Positions 25,713-35,567 are shown, counted from the first letter of the stretch. The stretch is 60,313 nt of DNA from Bradyrhizobium algeriense (GCF_003062295.1 NZ_PYCN01000033.1:1-60313), one strand, 5' to 3'. Notes: a model not told the origin generated them from the sequence alone. Made by a program: numbers and translations.

Positions 25713-27224
25713 ATGCCGCGATCTTCTGGAACGTTCATGCCTGAGCAAGAATCTCGGTTCCTCATCGTCAGCTTCGATGGCCTGCGCCCGGACATCGTCG
25801 GTCCTATGCTGACGCCCAATCTCTGCCGCATGAAGGCTGCTGGCGTGACGCTCTCCAGCCACCGCACCGTCTATCCTAGCGAAACTCGCTCAGCCTTCCC
25901 GAGCCTCGTCACAGGCGCGACGACCAACCGCCACGGCATGGTCGGCAACAAATATGTCGACCGCTCCCTAACGCCCCCACGCTACATCGACACTTCCGAC
26001 GCAATTCTTCTGCGCCGCCTCGACCTCGAAAGCGGTGGACACCTCTATTCGGCGCCCTCGCTCGGCGAGATCCTGGCGGCGAGCCGGCGGAGCCTCGCCG
26101 TGCTCGCCACAAATACGCCGGGCACCACCCGGCTTTTCCACCACAAGGCCGAGGACTTCGGCCATGTGCGCCTCTCCGGCCATTTCCGCGAAGCCTGCAC
26201 GCCGGATGGTGTGCTCGCCGAAATTGAGACATGTATCGGTGCATTGACGCCGGTCCCGCCCAAAAAGGAGCCGGACCGTATCGGCCAAGACTGGATCACC
26301 TCGGCTTTCCTGGACGTCGTCTGGCCGAAATATCGTCCCGATGTAACGATCCTTTCCTATGGCGAGCCCGACGTCACCTCGCATTTCCACGGCACGGGGG
26401 CGGAGGCGACACGCTCCATCATTGCCCATTGCGACCAACAGTTCGGCCGAGTGTTCGACTGGTGGGAAGCAGAGGGAAGGCAGGCTGGCGTTCAGATTTT
26501 CGCGATCTCGGATCACGGCCATATCACCGGCCATACGCGCGTCGCCGTGACCGATAGCCTGCGCGCGGCCGGCTTCAGCCCAGGCGTTGCGCCTGCTCCC
26601 GATGTTGACGTGGTGGTGGTGCCGGGCCAGGTCGGCGCTCTCTATCTTGCCGATCCGGATGAGGCGAAGGTTGCCCGGTTGGTCGCAACCATTACGTCCG
26701 AGCCATGGTGCGGGCCAGTATTTACGCGTGCGAAGGACGAGGTCAACGGCATCGCCCCCGGGAGCCTCTCAAACCGTCTCGTCTTCGCCGATCATGTCCG
26801 TGCGCCGGACATCGCCTTTTCCTTCCGCGCAGACAATAGCATCGACCCCTTCGACCTCGTAGGCGGTACTTTCTACGACAATGATCGTCGGGCCGGTCTC
26901 GGCCTTCACGGTGGGCTGCATCCGAAGGAACTCGGTGCGCTCGGCATCGTCGCGGGATCTGCTTTTGCAAACATTGGATCCGCCTCTTCTTTGCCGTCCG
27001 GGATTTGCGACGTGACGCCGACGATCCTTCATCTGCTTGGCATTGACGCCCCGCCGACGATGGGTGGACGGGTGCTTCACGAGCTTCTACAGCCAGCATC
27101 GCGTCCAAAGATCCGCTGCCGCGACGAAATCTTCGCGGCGCGACTTGGCAGCTATAAACAGGTTCTTCGTCGGGTGGCGGTAGGCAACACGCGCTACGTC
27201 GAAAGTGGAACGGCAGATAGCTGA
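25713..27224 (+). CDS. Alkaline-phosphatase-fold hydrolase, nucleotide pyrophosphatase/phosphodiesterase (NPP) type
   Basis: 503 residues without a clear signal peptide, so probably cytoplasmic. Two-metal ligands of the superfamily are visible: FDGLRPD near residue 20, the presumed nucleophilic threonine in YPSETRSAFPSLVTG (about 48-62), the SYGEPDVTSHFHG motif, SDHGH and a late GLHGGLHPKE histidine. NPP enzymes cleave phosphodiesters or phosphonate monoesters; phosphonoacetate hydrolase (PhnA) is a relative. Between a Ugp-like transporter and its binding protein, it may release a free phosphonate from an imported ester or diester. Exact substrate unknown. An alternative start is ATG 25737. 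Confidence 0.8.
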   Translation: MPRSSGTFMPEQESRFLIVSFDGLRPDIVGPMLTPNLCRMKAAGVTLSSHRTVYPSETRSAFPSLVTGATTNRHGMVGNKYVDRSLTPPRYIDTSDAILLRRLDLESGGHLYSAPSLGEILAASRRSLAVLATNTPGTTRLFHHKAEDFGHVRLSGHFREACTPDGVLAEIETCIGALTPVPPKKEPDRIGQDWITSAFLDVVWPKYRPDVTILSYGEPDVTSHFHGTGAEATRSIIAHCDQQFGRVFDWWEAEGRQAGVQIFAISDHGHITGHTRVAVTDSLRAAGFSPGVAPAPDVDVVVVPGQVGALYLADPDEAKVARLVATITSEPWCGPVFTRAKDEVNGIAPGSLSNRLVFADHVRAPDIAFSFRADNSIDPFDLVGGTFYDNDRRAGLGLHGGLHPKELGALGIVAGSAFANIGSASSLPSGICDVTPTILHLLGIDAPPTMGGRVLHELLQPASRPKIRCRDEIFAARLGSYKQVLRRVAVGNTRYVESGTADS

Positions 27225-27320
27225 CACGGGCGATACGAGCACTCTGCCGGGCTAGCACTCACAACCCAATCCAGCGCTGACGGCCGGTGGGATTTAAGTA
27301 AACTCTCAGGAGATCACTCG

Positions 27321-28589
27321 ATGCGCACCACACGTAGAAGACTGCTTCTGACCGGTGCTTCCGCAATCGGGGCATTTGCAATCCCCGCAATCGGCCGCGC
27401 CGCCAAAGTTATCAAGCTGACGATCAGCCATGGTGCGCCAAGCTATGCGAAGATGCTGGCCGATCTGGGCCAGAAATTCAGCGGTAAGCATCCGGAGACG
27501 CAAGTCGAGTTCGTCGCAAATGGCGACAACTGGGATCCTCTTTTGCAAAAAACCTTCCGCGGAGCGCTCGTCGGCGATTTGCCGGATGCTACGTGGCAGT
27601 CACTTACTTATGCCCAGCTACTTGCCAGGCGCGGAATCTCGCAACCGGTCGATGAATTTTCCGGGGGCGCCGAAAAGCTTGCGACGATGGGGCTTTCCCG
27701 CCCCTTGATCGATGCAACTCTAGTAGACGGAAAGAACTATTCGCTGCCGTTCGGAACGACGATTCCAGTCGTCTTTTACAATATGAACGTTCTGAAACAG
27801 GCGGGGTTTTCGGGCACTGAACTGCCGAAATCGTGGGACGAGATTGTCGAGATTGGAAAGAAGGTGGCCGCCCTCGGCGGAAACGTCAACGGCGGATACA
27901 TTGAGTATACGTCCACAAACGCTTGGATGTTTCAGAACATTCTTGGAACGCTTGGCGGGCGCATGATGAACCCCGAGCAGACCGATATTGCTTTTGATGG
28001 GCCTGATGGACTGCAGACGCTCGAGATACTGTCCAAGTTCGGCCAGACCAGCAATTTCGATATGACGCTGGACCAAGCTCGCCAGGCGTTCAATTCTGGA
28101 ATTACCGGTGTGCACATCAGAACCGCTAGTGGCATCAGCTCGGTGGCGAAGGCGGCGTCAGGCCAATTCGAATTGCAGGTGGGCCAATTACCTGTTCCGA
28201 ATCCCAATGGGCGGCTTGTCGGAGCAGGTCACGGCTTCTTCATGTTTGCCAAAGATCCAGAGCGCCAGAATCGTGTCTGGGACTTCATCAGTTTCGCGTC
28301 GGGGACCGATGGTCAGACAATCCTAGCCAAGCATACCGGATATCTGCCCATCAACATGATCACCCTGAATGACCCGAAGTTCCTTGAGCAGTATTTCGCT
28401 GCCAATCCGCATCACCGCTCAGTCGTGGAGCGGCTGCCCATCACCGGCGATCAGTTTTCTTTTCCAACCGACAACACGGTGAAGATCGCAGATAGGATGG
28501 CGGATGAGATGCGTAAGGTCGTCACCCAACGGTCAGAGCCGAAGCGAGCACTGGCTGAAATAGCCGAACAGACTCGAAGGCTGCTCTAG
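27321..28589 (+). CDS. ABC transporter substrate-binding protein, family 1 (UgpB-like)
   Basis: 422 residues. The N-terminus MRTTRRRLLLTGASAIGAFA has a twin-arginine-like run before a hydrophobic segment, so export by Tat is possible. The body is a family 1 binding protein: NFVANGDNWDPLLQKTF-type loop, VVFYNMNVLKQAGF, SWDEIVEIGKKV, TGYLPINMITLNDPKFLEQYF. It shares length and C-terminal motifs with the protein at 13465. It lies 96 bases after the hydrolase gene and follows the permeases, making it the likely cognate receptor. A GGAG ribosome site precedes the start. Confidence 0.9.
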   Translation: MRTTRRRLLLTGASAIGAFAIPAIGRAAKVIKLTISHGAPSYAKMLADLGQKFSGKHPETQVEFVANGDNWDPLLQKTFRGALVGDLPDATWQSLTYAQLLARRGISQPVDEFSGGAEKLATMGLSRPLIDATLVDGKNYSLPFGTTIPVVFYNMNVLKQAGFSGTELPKSWDEIVEIGKKVAALGGNVNGGYIEYTSTNAWMFQNILGTLGGRMMNPEQTDIAFDGPDGLQTLEILSKFGQTSNFDMTLDQARQAFNSGITGVHIRTASGISSVAKAASGQFELQVGQLPVPNPNGRLVGAGHGFFMFAKDPERQNRVWDFISFASGTDGQTILAKHTGYLPINMITLNDPKFLEQYFAANPHHRSVVERLPITGDQFSFPTDNTVKIADRMADEMRKVVTQRSEPKRALAEIAEQTRRLL

Positions 28590-28632
28590 AGTCCAGCTAT
28601 CCGCGACAACGCCATCCACGGGAAAATAGGTC

Positions 28633-29781
28633 ATGGCCGCACAGGCAACAACAACTGCAGCGTATTCCGCTGACAGACATACCAACAAGCTTTCGCTGCT
28701 CAACATGAGCGGCAATCTACCGCCAAAAGTTCCGCATGCCTTTGATGCCGAATATCTGGCAGCAGTTCAGACCGTGTTATCGAGACAGTCGCCAAATGAC
28801 TTGATCGGGGCGCACCAGTTTCGAGGGGAGCGGCGTGATAGGATAGCAGGGGCACGCTTTGTCGGCAGGCGTCTGCCTGTCGCGCCGAATCCGGATCAGC
28901 TGATAGTCACCAACGGCACGCAAGGTGCGATCACCATGCTGATGGCCGGCCTCATTGGCCGGGGCGGGACCTTGGCGATCGAAGAACTCAGCTACCCGAC
29001 GATGCGGCAGTTCGCAGAGATGTTCGGCATAGGCCTTTGCAGCATTCCAATGGACAAGGAGGGTATGCTGCCCGATGCCTACGAGGCGGCGTGTAGGATC
29101 AAGAATCCTGCCGCCGTCTATGCCATGCCGACGCTGCAGAACCCGACGACCGCAATCATGAGCGTCGATCGCCGTCGGAATATTGCGGACATTTCCCGCA
29201 AATACGGCGTCGCAATCATCGAGGACGACATATATAGCCTCCTTCCCTTTGATCTCCCACCACCGCTTTCGGCGTTCGCGCCAGAAATATCCTGGTACAT
29301 CCTGGGTACAGCAAAAAGCATGGCGGCGGCATTGAAAGTCGCCTACCTGGTGGCGCCGTCCGCCGAGGCGGCTCAGTCCCGGTTTTGGCCGGGCGTACGA
29401 GCCACGTATTGGATGTGCGCACCCATCAACGCCGCCACTGTAACGGCGCTTATCGAGAACGACGCTGCCGACAGGATAATTGCTGCTGTACGCCGTGAAA
29501 CACAGGCTCGTCAGGCTCTTGTAACGGAGCGGCTGCGGCACCGCGAATTCAATTCCATAGCGGAGGGGTTACATGTCTGGTTGAAGCTGCCAGCCAGCCA
29601 GCCGCGTGCAGAGTTCGTTGCACGGGTTCGCTCCCGCGGCGTGGAGATCAGCGCGAGCGACACCTACTTTTTTGGCAAAGATGAGCCGCCGAACGCTATC
29701 CGGTTCGGCACCGGCACGGCGCCGGATCGTGAGGCGTTCGAGCGCGGGCTTGATGCCGTCATTAGGGCATACGATGCGTAA
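28633..29781 (+). CDS. PLP-dependent aminotransferase, MocR-like domain without the HTH
   Basis: 382 residues of fold type I. PTLQNPTTAIMS holds the cofactor asparagine N170, IIEDDIYSLL holds D198/D199, and GTAKSMAAALKVAYLV holds Schiff-base lysine K228. The sequence class is that of the aminotransferase half of GntR/MocR regulators and 2-aminoadipate transaminases, but no DNA-binding domain precedes it. It begins 43 bases after the binding-protein stop. It is a clear relative of the N-terminal part of the fusion at 40440 (AWYILG-SKS versus SWYILGTAKS). Likely role: transamination of an amino-phosphonate or a conjugated amino acid; unproven. Confidence 0.85.
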   Translation: MAAQATTTAAYSADRHTNKLSLLNMSGNLPPKVPHAFDAEYLAAVQTVLSRQSPNDLIGAHQFRGERRDRIAGARFVGRRLPVAPNPDQLIVTNGTQGAITMLMAGLIGRGGTLAIEELSYPTMRQFAEMFGIGLCSIPMDKEGMLPDAYEAACRIKNPAAVYAMPTLQNPTTAIMSVDRRRNIADISRKYGVAIIEDDIYSLLPFDLPPPLSAFAPEISWYILGTAKSMAAALKVAYLVAPSAEAAQSRFWPGVRATYWMCAPINAATVTALIENDAADRIIAAVRRETQARQALVTERLRHREFNSIAEGLHVWLKLPASQPRAEFVARVRSRGVEISASDTYFFGKDEPPNAIRFGTGTAPDREAFERGLDAVIRAYDA

Positions 29782-30243
29782 GACCAGCGCTCCAAGATTA
29801 GGGAACCAGTGGAAGAGCTGGACTGACGTCGCTTTGGACTCTAACGGCAAGGTAATCGCCTATGTCCACTATCTTTGACTACGCACGACAGATCCGGCGA
29901 GGATGCGGGCACAGGTGGGAAGGCATTCCCGTCGGCGGGAGATCAGTGCCGGACAGATCGTCAGCTCGATCAATTTTCCCTACCGTGCCTTGGAAAGAGG
30001 CGGAGCCAGTTACGGCAGCGGCGGAAGGCATGGTATGTCACCGGATTTCCGCGCGAACTGGATCGGAACTGCGTCTTCGCTCTCGGTCGAAGCTGGACCC
30101 AGCCTTAAATAGGTCCGCCCCTCCTCAATTACGCTGCAACAAGCAATGACTCATACAGGAATTCCGCTGGAGCGATGCCTCGATGCAGCGTCGGAGGATG
30201 TCGACCCGATAAGCAACGGCTTGGCCGCTGGGGCACGCACTCT
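29782..30243. other. Intergenic region without a recognised gene
   Basis: Several short open frames overlap here, none with a recognisable domain. A low-complexity arginine-rich composition in all of them argues against coding. No terminator or promoter motif was identified with confidence. Confidence 0.35.
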
Positions 30244-31362
30244 ATGAATGCCCAGCACCAGTCTATCCAGGATCGATCCGCTCTTTTCGCAGGTGAGCGT
30301 TGCTTGAAGATCCAAGGCGTTCCGCTCTTGGCGTATTGCAGACCGGGAGATCTCAAGAAGCCGCTCGTGCTTTTCCTCACAGGCGGCGGCATCCTGGCGC
30401 GCATTGCGTACGGTCATCCACAAGGCGAGGCGAGCGACTTCCTCGACTACTGGCTCGACAAACGAGGGTGGGGGCTGGTCACCGCAACCTATCCCGGCGA
30501 CCATCCCGTGTTCGCGACACCTAAGCCGGACCTCGGACTAGAGGAATGGGCATCGGCGCTCGCAGGCCTTGTGACAGAGACGGTGGGCGAAGGTGGCAAG
30601 CGTCCGATTATCGCCTGTGGTTGGAGCATGGGCGGCAAACTGGTTTTTGCCCTGACCCGCGCGCTGCGCCTTCGCGGTCAAGCGCTTGAATGCTTCGTCT
30701 CCTTCTGCGCAACGCCGCCTTTCCCGCGGATCGACGGCGGGTTGACGCCATCCGAGAGCCTTCTGTCCAATGGGCTTTGGAATCTTTCGTCTGGAAAGCG
30801 GGATGGTTCCACGAGAGATGAGCGCTGGCTGGAAGAACTTCTCGCGATCGCAGGACTGGAAGGGCGCAGCATCATCGAGCCTGAAGCCTTCCGGAATCTT
30901 TATCGCACGAATGCGCCCCCGGGATTGTGGGGACCCGAGCTCGATCCTTATTTCAAGGGCGAACAGCCGCAAGACCTTTCTCGTGCGCTTCGCGAGGCAC
31001 GTGTCTTTTCGGGTGACGACTATCCGATATGCGCGGCAATCGTTCCGGTGGATCCGCGGGACTATCGACACGCTTTAGCGGATGAGGCGGTCTGGGGAGG
31101 GATCACGGTCAAGGGCCTGCTGCACACGGTCATGCCCAAGTTGGCGGCATCGCAACTCCCTACTCATGACTGGGTACGGTTGCGCGCCTGCGTTCTCGAT
31201 GCACCGCGACGTCTGACCAGACATCTGCCGGGCGGGCATTTCTTCTTTCTCGGCGCCTGTGGTGCGAGAGCAACCGTGGCTCACCTCATTGAGCTTCGTG
31301 ACGAGGTGCAACGTCTTGAAGCCTTTTTCGGCACACTCAATTGCACCGGGAGTTCATCATGA
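30244..31362 (+). CDS. Alpha/beta-hydrolase-fold protein
   Basis: 372 residues from ATG 30244 (MNAQHQSIQDRS); a longer frame begins at 30175 but lacks support. The strand-loop VLFLTGGGILARIAYG supplies an oxyanion region, and the nucleophile elbow is GWSMGGK (about 121-127). A late histidine in PGGHFFFLG is a candidate catalytic His. The fold suggests an esterase, thioesterase or amidase. The stop overlaps the HyuB start (ATGA), so the three genes 30244-35200 form a translationally coupled unit. Substrate unknown; processing of an acylated or amidated imported compound would fit. Confidence 0.72.
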   Translation: MNAQHQSIQDRSALFAGERCLKIQGVPLLAYCRPGDLKKPLVLFLTGGGILARIAYGHPQGEASDFLDYWLDKRGWGLVTATYPGDHPVFATPKPDLGLEEWASALAGLVTETVGEGGKRPIIACGWSMGGKLVFALTRALRLRGQALECFVSFCATPPFPRIDGGLTPSESLLSNGLWNLSSGKRDGSTRDERWLEELLAIAGLEGRSIIEPEAFRNLYRTNAPPGLWGPELDPYFKGEQPQDLSRALREARVFSGDDYPICAAIVPVDPRDYRHALADEAVWGGITVKGLLHTVMPKLAASQLPTHDWVRLRACVLDAPRRLTRHLPGGHFFFLGACGARATVAHLIELRDEVQRLEAFFGTLNCTGSSS

Positions 31363-33011
31363 AAGTCCACAGCGACTTCGATCCAATCGACCTCGAAATT
31401 CTCTGGAACCGACTTGTCTCTGTAGTGAATGAGGCGGCCGTCGCGCTTCTTCGGACTGCGTTCTCCACGGTTGTCCGCGAATCCAACGATTTCACGATGG
31501 TCCTCATGGACACTGACGGCGCCAGTATTGCGGACACCAACGTTGGTACTCCGTCCTTTGTCGGCATCCTTCCCCGGACCCTCAGCCAATGCTTGGTCAA
31601 GATACCGATCGAGCAATGGCAGCCGGGTGATTGCATAGTCACGAACGATCCGTGGATGACCACTGGGCACCTTTTGGATCTGGCGATGCTTGCCCCCATT
31701 TTCCATCGTGGACAACTGGTGGGATTCTCCGGATCCATTGCGCATCTCCCGGATATCGGTGGCGCCCTGTTTTCGGCCGACTGCCGAGAGGTGTTTGAGG
31801 AAGGGATACGCATCCCTCCAACCAAGTTCCTTGAAGGTGGACGAGAGAATCGAGTACTTGCCACCCTTATCCGGGCCAATGTGAGGGTGCCAGAGCAGGT
31901 GCTGGGTGATGTCTTTGCGCAAGTGACCGCGCACGCGGTTTGCGCACGCAAGCTTGGCGAATTTCTCGAGACCTCAGGCCTTCAAGATCTCACTGCCGTA
32001 TCGGCAGCACTGCAGGATCGCGCTGACAAGGCGATGAGATCCGCCATAGAGGCAATCCCGGACGGCACATATAGCTCAGTTCTGGTCGCCGACGGCTACG
32101 ATGACGAGGAGACGCGGATCGTCTGTGCCGTTACGATTTCTGGTTCGAAGCTTCATGTAGACTATGCCGGTAGTTCGAAGCAGATCGGGCGCGGCCTGAA
32201 CTCTGTGATGAATTTCACCTACGCGCTCTCGGTTTATCCGCTGAAGTGCGCGCTTGATCCAACCACTCCTCGCAATGAGGGCTCGTACCGATCGATTACA
32301 GTCACGGCCCCCGAAGGAAGCATTCTCAATCCCATTCAGCCCGCAGCTTGCAATGCGCGGCAGCTCACTGCCCATCTGCTTGCCGGAGCGATCTATAAGT
32401 GCCTCGCGCAGATCGTACCGGAGAAGGTCATTTCTGAGTCTGGGACGGCGCCAACCTTGCGCAGTGTCTACAGCGGTACCGATCGGTATGGAAACCGCTT
32501 CTCGCAAGTACTATTCGGGAGCGGCGGAATGGGAGCAAGCGCATCCTCTGATGGCCATTCTTGCACACCTTTTCCGACCAATACGGGTTCGGGAAGCATC
32601 GAGGCGTTCGAGGCGGCAGCGCCGTTGATCGTCTGGCGCAAGGAACTCGTTCCGGATTCCGGAGGGGCTGGACAGTTCCGAGGCGGCCTCGGCCAAGAGA
32701 TTGAGGTCGAGGTGGTTTCCGATCGAGAGGTTCAACTTTCACTCATGGCTGATCGACAGAAGAACCCGCCCGAGGGCCTCATCGGAGGAAAGGCCGGAGC
32801 ACCGGTCGCGATCTATTTGAGTGATGGATCGAAGCCGCATCCGAAATCGCGCAGCTTGCTCTCGCCCGGACAGAAACTGATTCTACGGTACGCGGGGGCC
32901 GGGGGCTTTGGAGACCCCTCCAAGCGCAGGCGCGAGGACATGCTTCGCGACTTAATGGATGGTTACGTAACTCTCGCCGGGTTGCAGCGCGACTATGGAG
33001 CACAATTGTAG
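31359..33011 (+). CDS. Hydantoinase B/oxoprolinase-family subunit
   Basis: 550 residues from ATG 31359, overlapping the hydrolase stop. The HyuB pattern is clear: FDPIDLEILWNRLVSVVNEAA, RESNDFTMVLMD, NDPWMTTGHLLDLAMLAPIFH, HLPDIGGA, and the C-terminal GSGGMGASASSDG and GAGGFGDPSKRR. HyuB supplies metal ligands and ring-opening chemistry in ATP-dependent hydantoin, oxoproline or N-methylhydantoin hydrolysis. It is followed at 11 bases by HyuA. The physiological substrate in this context is not evident. Confidence 0.92.
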   Translation: MKVHSDFDPIDLEILWNRLVSVVNEAAVALLRTAFSTVVRESNDFTMVLMDTDGASIADTNVGTPSFVGILPRTLSQCLVKIPIEQWQPGDCIVTNDPWMTTGHLLDLAMLAPIFHRGQLVGFSGSIAHLPDIGGALFSADCREVFEEGIRIPPTKFLEGGRENRVLATLIRANVRVPEQVLGDVFAQVTAHAVCARKLGEFLETSGLQDLTAVSAALQDRADKAMRSAIEAIPDGTYSSVLVADGYDDEETRIVCAVTISGSKLHVDYAGSSKQIGRGLNSVMNFTYALSVYPLKCALDPTTPRNEGSYRSITVTAPEGSILNPIQPAACNARQLTAHLLAGAIYKCLAQIVPEKVISESGTAPTLRSVYSGTDRYGNRFSQVLFGSGGMGASASSDGHSCTPFPTNTGSGSIEAFEAAAPLIVWRKELVPDSGGAGQFRGGLGQEIEVEVVSDREVQLSLMADRQKNPPEGLIGGKAGAPVAIYLSDGSKPHPKSRSLLSPGQKLILRYAGAGGFGDPSKRRREDMLRDLMDGYVTLAGLQRDYGAQL

Positions 33012-33022
33012 GGGATGGGGAA

Positions 33023-35200
33023 GTGAGCAAACTGGCAGCAGGAAACCGCGTCATCAGGATAGGGGTCGACGTGGGCGGTACGTTCACTGATCTCGTTCTC
33101 ATTGATGGTTCGAGCGGCAAGATCTTTTTAGGCAAACGCCTGACGACGCATGCGGACCCAAGCCGAGCGATTTTCGAAGGCGTCGAGCGACTTCTGCAGG
33201 AGTCCGGCTGCGCGATAGAGGACGTAAACGAGATCGCGCACGGCACGACGCTTGTCACAAACGCGATAATCGAAAGGAATGGTGCCAAGATTGGTCTTCT
33301 GACCACACAAGGTTTCCGTGACTCCCTGGAACTCGGCAAGGAAATTCGCCACGATCGTCACGATCTGTTTCTGCGCCGACCGGAACCGCTGGTCGCACGA
33401 CGCTTTCGCCATGAGATTGGCGAGCGAATCAACGCTGCGGGCGAGATTCTCTTAGAACTCGCTGAAGCCGACGTTCGTGCCGCCGCGCGGCAACTCAAGG
33501 CCGAGGGTGTTGAAGCGGTTGCCATTTGCTTTCTGCACTCTTACGCGAATGCGACACATGAACGCCGTGCCTGCGAGATTCTAAAGTCCGAACTGCCCGG
33601 AGTACCCATTACGCTTTCACACGAGATCGCTCCAGAGATACGCGAGTATGAGCGATGCAATACTGCATGCGCCAATGCTTACGTTCAACCGATGATGAAC
33701 CGCTACTTGACGCATCTGGACGAGAAGCTGCGTCGGAGAGGTTTTCGCGGGGCGCTGCATCTCATGCTTTCCGGAGGCGGCCTCACAACCGTCGATGCGG
33801 CGCAATCACAGCCTATCCACCTCATCGAATCAGGGCCCGCGGCGGGTGCAACTGCCGCCACGTTCTATAGTCGGATAACTCAAACGCCCCATCTAATTTC
33901 ATTCGACATGGGGGGCACGACTGCCAAGATGTGCCTGCTAGAAGGGGGCCGACCGGAACGATCAAACCAGTTCGAAGCTGCCAGAGTGAGCCGTTTCCAG
34001 AAGGGATCCGGGCTGCCACTGAAGATACCGGTAATTGACTTAATCGAAATTGGAGCCGGAGGTGGATCAATTGCGCGTATCGATCAGATGGGCCTGCTCA
34101 AGATCGGTCCTCAGAGCGCGGGGTCCGAGCCGGGACCGGTGTGCTACGGACGCGGCGGCAGCCGGCCAACGGTCACCGACGCGGATCTCGTCCTTGGGTA
34201 CCTCTCGCCCACCTACTTCCTTGGCGGAGAAATGAAGCTGGACATGGCAACGGTGCAGCGCGCGCTCCAGGAGCATGTCGCCAGGCCGCTGGCCGTTGAT
34301 GTTGTCGAGGCTGCGATTGGAATTCGCAGGATCGTTGATGAAAACATGGCGGCGGCAACACGGATGTGTATCGCGGAGAAAGGGCGCGATCCTCGTCAAT
34401 ACGCTATGCTGGCGTTCGGCGGAGCCGGCCCAGTGCATGCGCATTCCTTGGCTCGTTTGCTCGGAGTGAGACGGCTGATCGTTCCACTTGGCGCTGGCGT
34501 GATATCTGCGCTGGGCTTTCTGGTAGCAGCGCCGGCAATCGATCTCGCAAGAAGCCATGGGGGGCGCCTTGCGGACCTAGATTGGCAGCGCGTCGATGAG
34601 TTGCTGAAGGCGATGGAGCAAGAGGCCGGACAATTCCTCGCAGAGGCCGGCATTTCATCTGAATCCGTCATTATCCGGCGGAGTGTAGATATGCGCTATC
34701 TAGGGCAGGGATTCGAGATACCAATCGGGATTCCCAATGGATCGTTAGATGCGGGCGCGCGGGAGGATCTAGCGCAACGGTTCGGGGCTGCCTATGAACG
34801 GCACTTTGGACGCAGCATTCCTGGGGTGCCGGTCGAAGTGCTGACGTGGCGACTGTCGGCCATATGTCCCGCCCCCGACGTGGCCCTCAGGTTCTCGATA
34901 TCCCAAGGCCCCGAAGGGGGACCTCTAAAAGGCTCCAGAAACGTCTACTTCCACGAGGTCGGCTTCGTGATAACGAATGTGTTTGATCGCTATCGTCTGC
35001 GCCCAGGAAGCAGGTTCGAGGGGCCTGCCGTCGTGGAAGAGCGCGAGTCCACGACAGTCATCGGCCCTGGCTGCACCGTCGAGGTCGACAGCTATTTCAA
35101 TCTAATCATCGACATCAAGGAAGCGCCGAGCCAGCGCAGTGCCGACAATCGGGAAAAGAGTACAAAAAAAGCGGACTCAGTGGAGGTCTCTCGTGGCTGA
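33023..35200 (+). CDS. Hydantoinase A/oxoprolinase-family subunit
   Basis: 725 residues from GTG 33023, preceded by GGGGATGGGGA. An ASKHA-type ATPase: the N-terminal GVDVGGTFTDLVLID phosphate loop, HGTTLVTNAIIERNGAKIGLLTTQGF, the RDSLELGKE substrate segment, LSGGGLTT, ESGPAAGA and DMGGTTAKM, with the HyuA C-terminal domain after about 530. It pairs with HyuB to form an ATP-dependent cyclic amide hydrolase. The last 25 residues are Lys/Glu/Ser-rich and unlike the family, possibly altered by downstream rearrangement. Last gene of the unit. Confidence 0.92.
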   Translation: MSKLAAGNRVIRIGVDVGGTFTDLVLIDGSSGKIFLGKRLTTHADPSRAIFEGVERLLQESGCAIEDVNEIAHGTTLVTNAIIERNGAKIGLLTTQGFRDSLELGKEIRHDRHDLFLRRPEPLVARRFRHEIGERINAAGEILLELAEADVRAAARQLKAEGVEAVAICFLHSYANATHERRACEILKSELPGVPITLSHEIAPEIREYERCNTACANAYVQPMMNRYLTHLDEKLRRRGFRGALHLMLSGGGLTTVDAAQSQPIHLIESGPAAGATAATFYSRITQTPHLISFDMGGTTAKMCLLEGGRPERSNQFEAARVSRFQKGSGLPLKIPVIDLIEIGAGGGSIARIDQMGLLKIGPQSAGSEPGPVCYGRGGSRPTVTDADLVLGYLSPTYFLGGEMKLDMATVQRALQEHVARPLAVDVVEAAIGIRRIVDENMAAATRMCIAEKGRDPRQYAMLAFGGAGPVHAHSLARLLGVRRLIVPLGAGVISALGFLVAAPAIDLARSHGGRLADLDWQRVDELLKAMEQEAGQFLAEAGISSESVIIRRSVDMRYLGQGFEIPIGIPNGSLDAGAREDLAQRFGAAYERHFGRSIPGVPVEVLTWRLSAICPAPDVALRFSISQGPEGGPLKGSRNVYFHEVGFVITNVFDRYRLRPGSRFEGPAVVEERESTTVIGPGCTVEVDSYFNLIIDIKEAPSQRSADNREKSTKKADSVEVSRG

Positions 35201-35480
35201 TCATTCAATGGAACGAGCTTCGTCAAAACGCATCCGGCAGGAACGCAGGAACGGCGTATGGTGACTTCGTTTGGGTGGTCACTATCCCGGATCTAGCGGC
35301 GCATAACCGACGATAAACCATTCTCCCGGCGCCGCCGCATGCACGGGATGTGCCGCGCCGGACAGTTTCGCAAGGGGCCCACGACAGGTCCGAGCCGGGT
35401 TTGCCCAGCACATGGACGAGGCAGCCCTCCGGCAGCCCATTCAGGCTGAGCGCTGCGGCTTCGACCGGCTCCTTGCGGTC
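35201..35480. other. Degraded region downstream of hyuA
   Basis: The minus strand reads short protein-like pieces in two frames (GCLVHVLGKPGSDLSWA, then HPVHAAAPGEWFIVG) that look like the remains of one gene. The sequence is too short for a firm family; a sarcosine-oxidase gamma-like origin crossed my mind but is not supported enough. No intact gene. Confidence 0.3.
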
Positions 35481-35567
35481 CACGCCGCATTTCCGAACTG
35501 CTTACAAAAAGACGGCCTTCGCAGTTCCGGTGTCGCGGCTCCCGAGGCGAGCAAGCCCTGCTTAGCG
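35481..35567. repeat. Dispersed repeat, copy A
   Basis: About 85 bases, including CCGAACTGCTTACAAA and CCGGTGTCGCGGC, recur in the same orientation at 36881-36965 on the other side of the IS630 remnant. On the minus strand both read the peptide GAATPELR-P-S-CKQFGNAAW. It is probably a relic of another mobile element. Confidence 0.6.

Noticed and set aside
35250..35285. Another IS21-type end (GGGTGGTCACTATCC)
   Set aside because: One partial unit without tandem repetition at 23 bp.
35201..35480. Sarcosine oxidase gamma-subunit remnant
   Set aside because: Two short peptides in different frames gave a faint resemblance, not enough for a family call.
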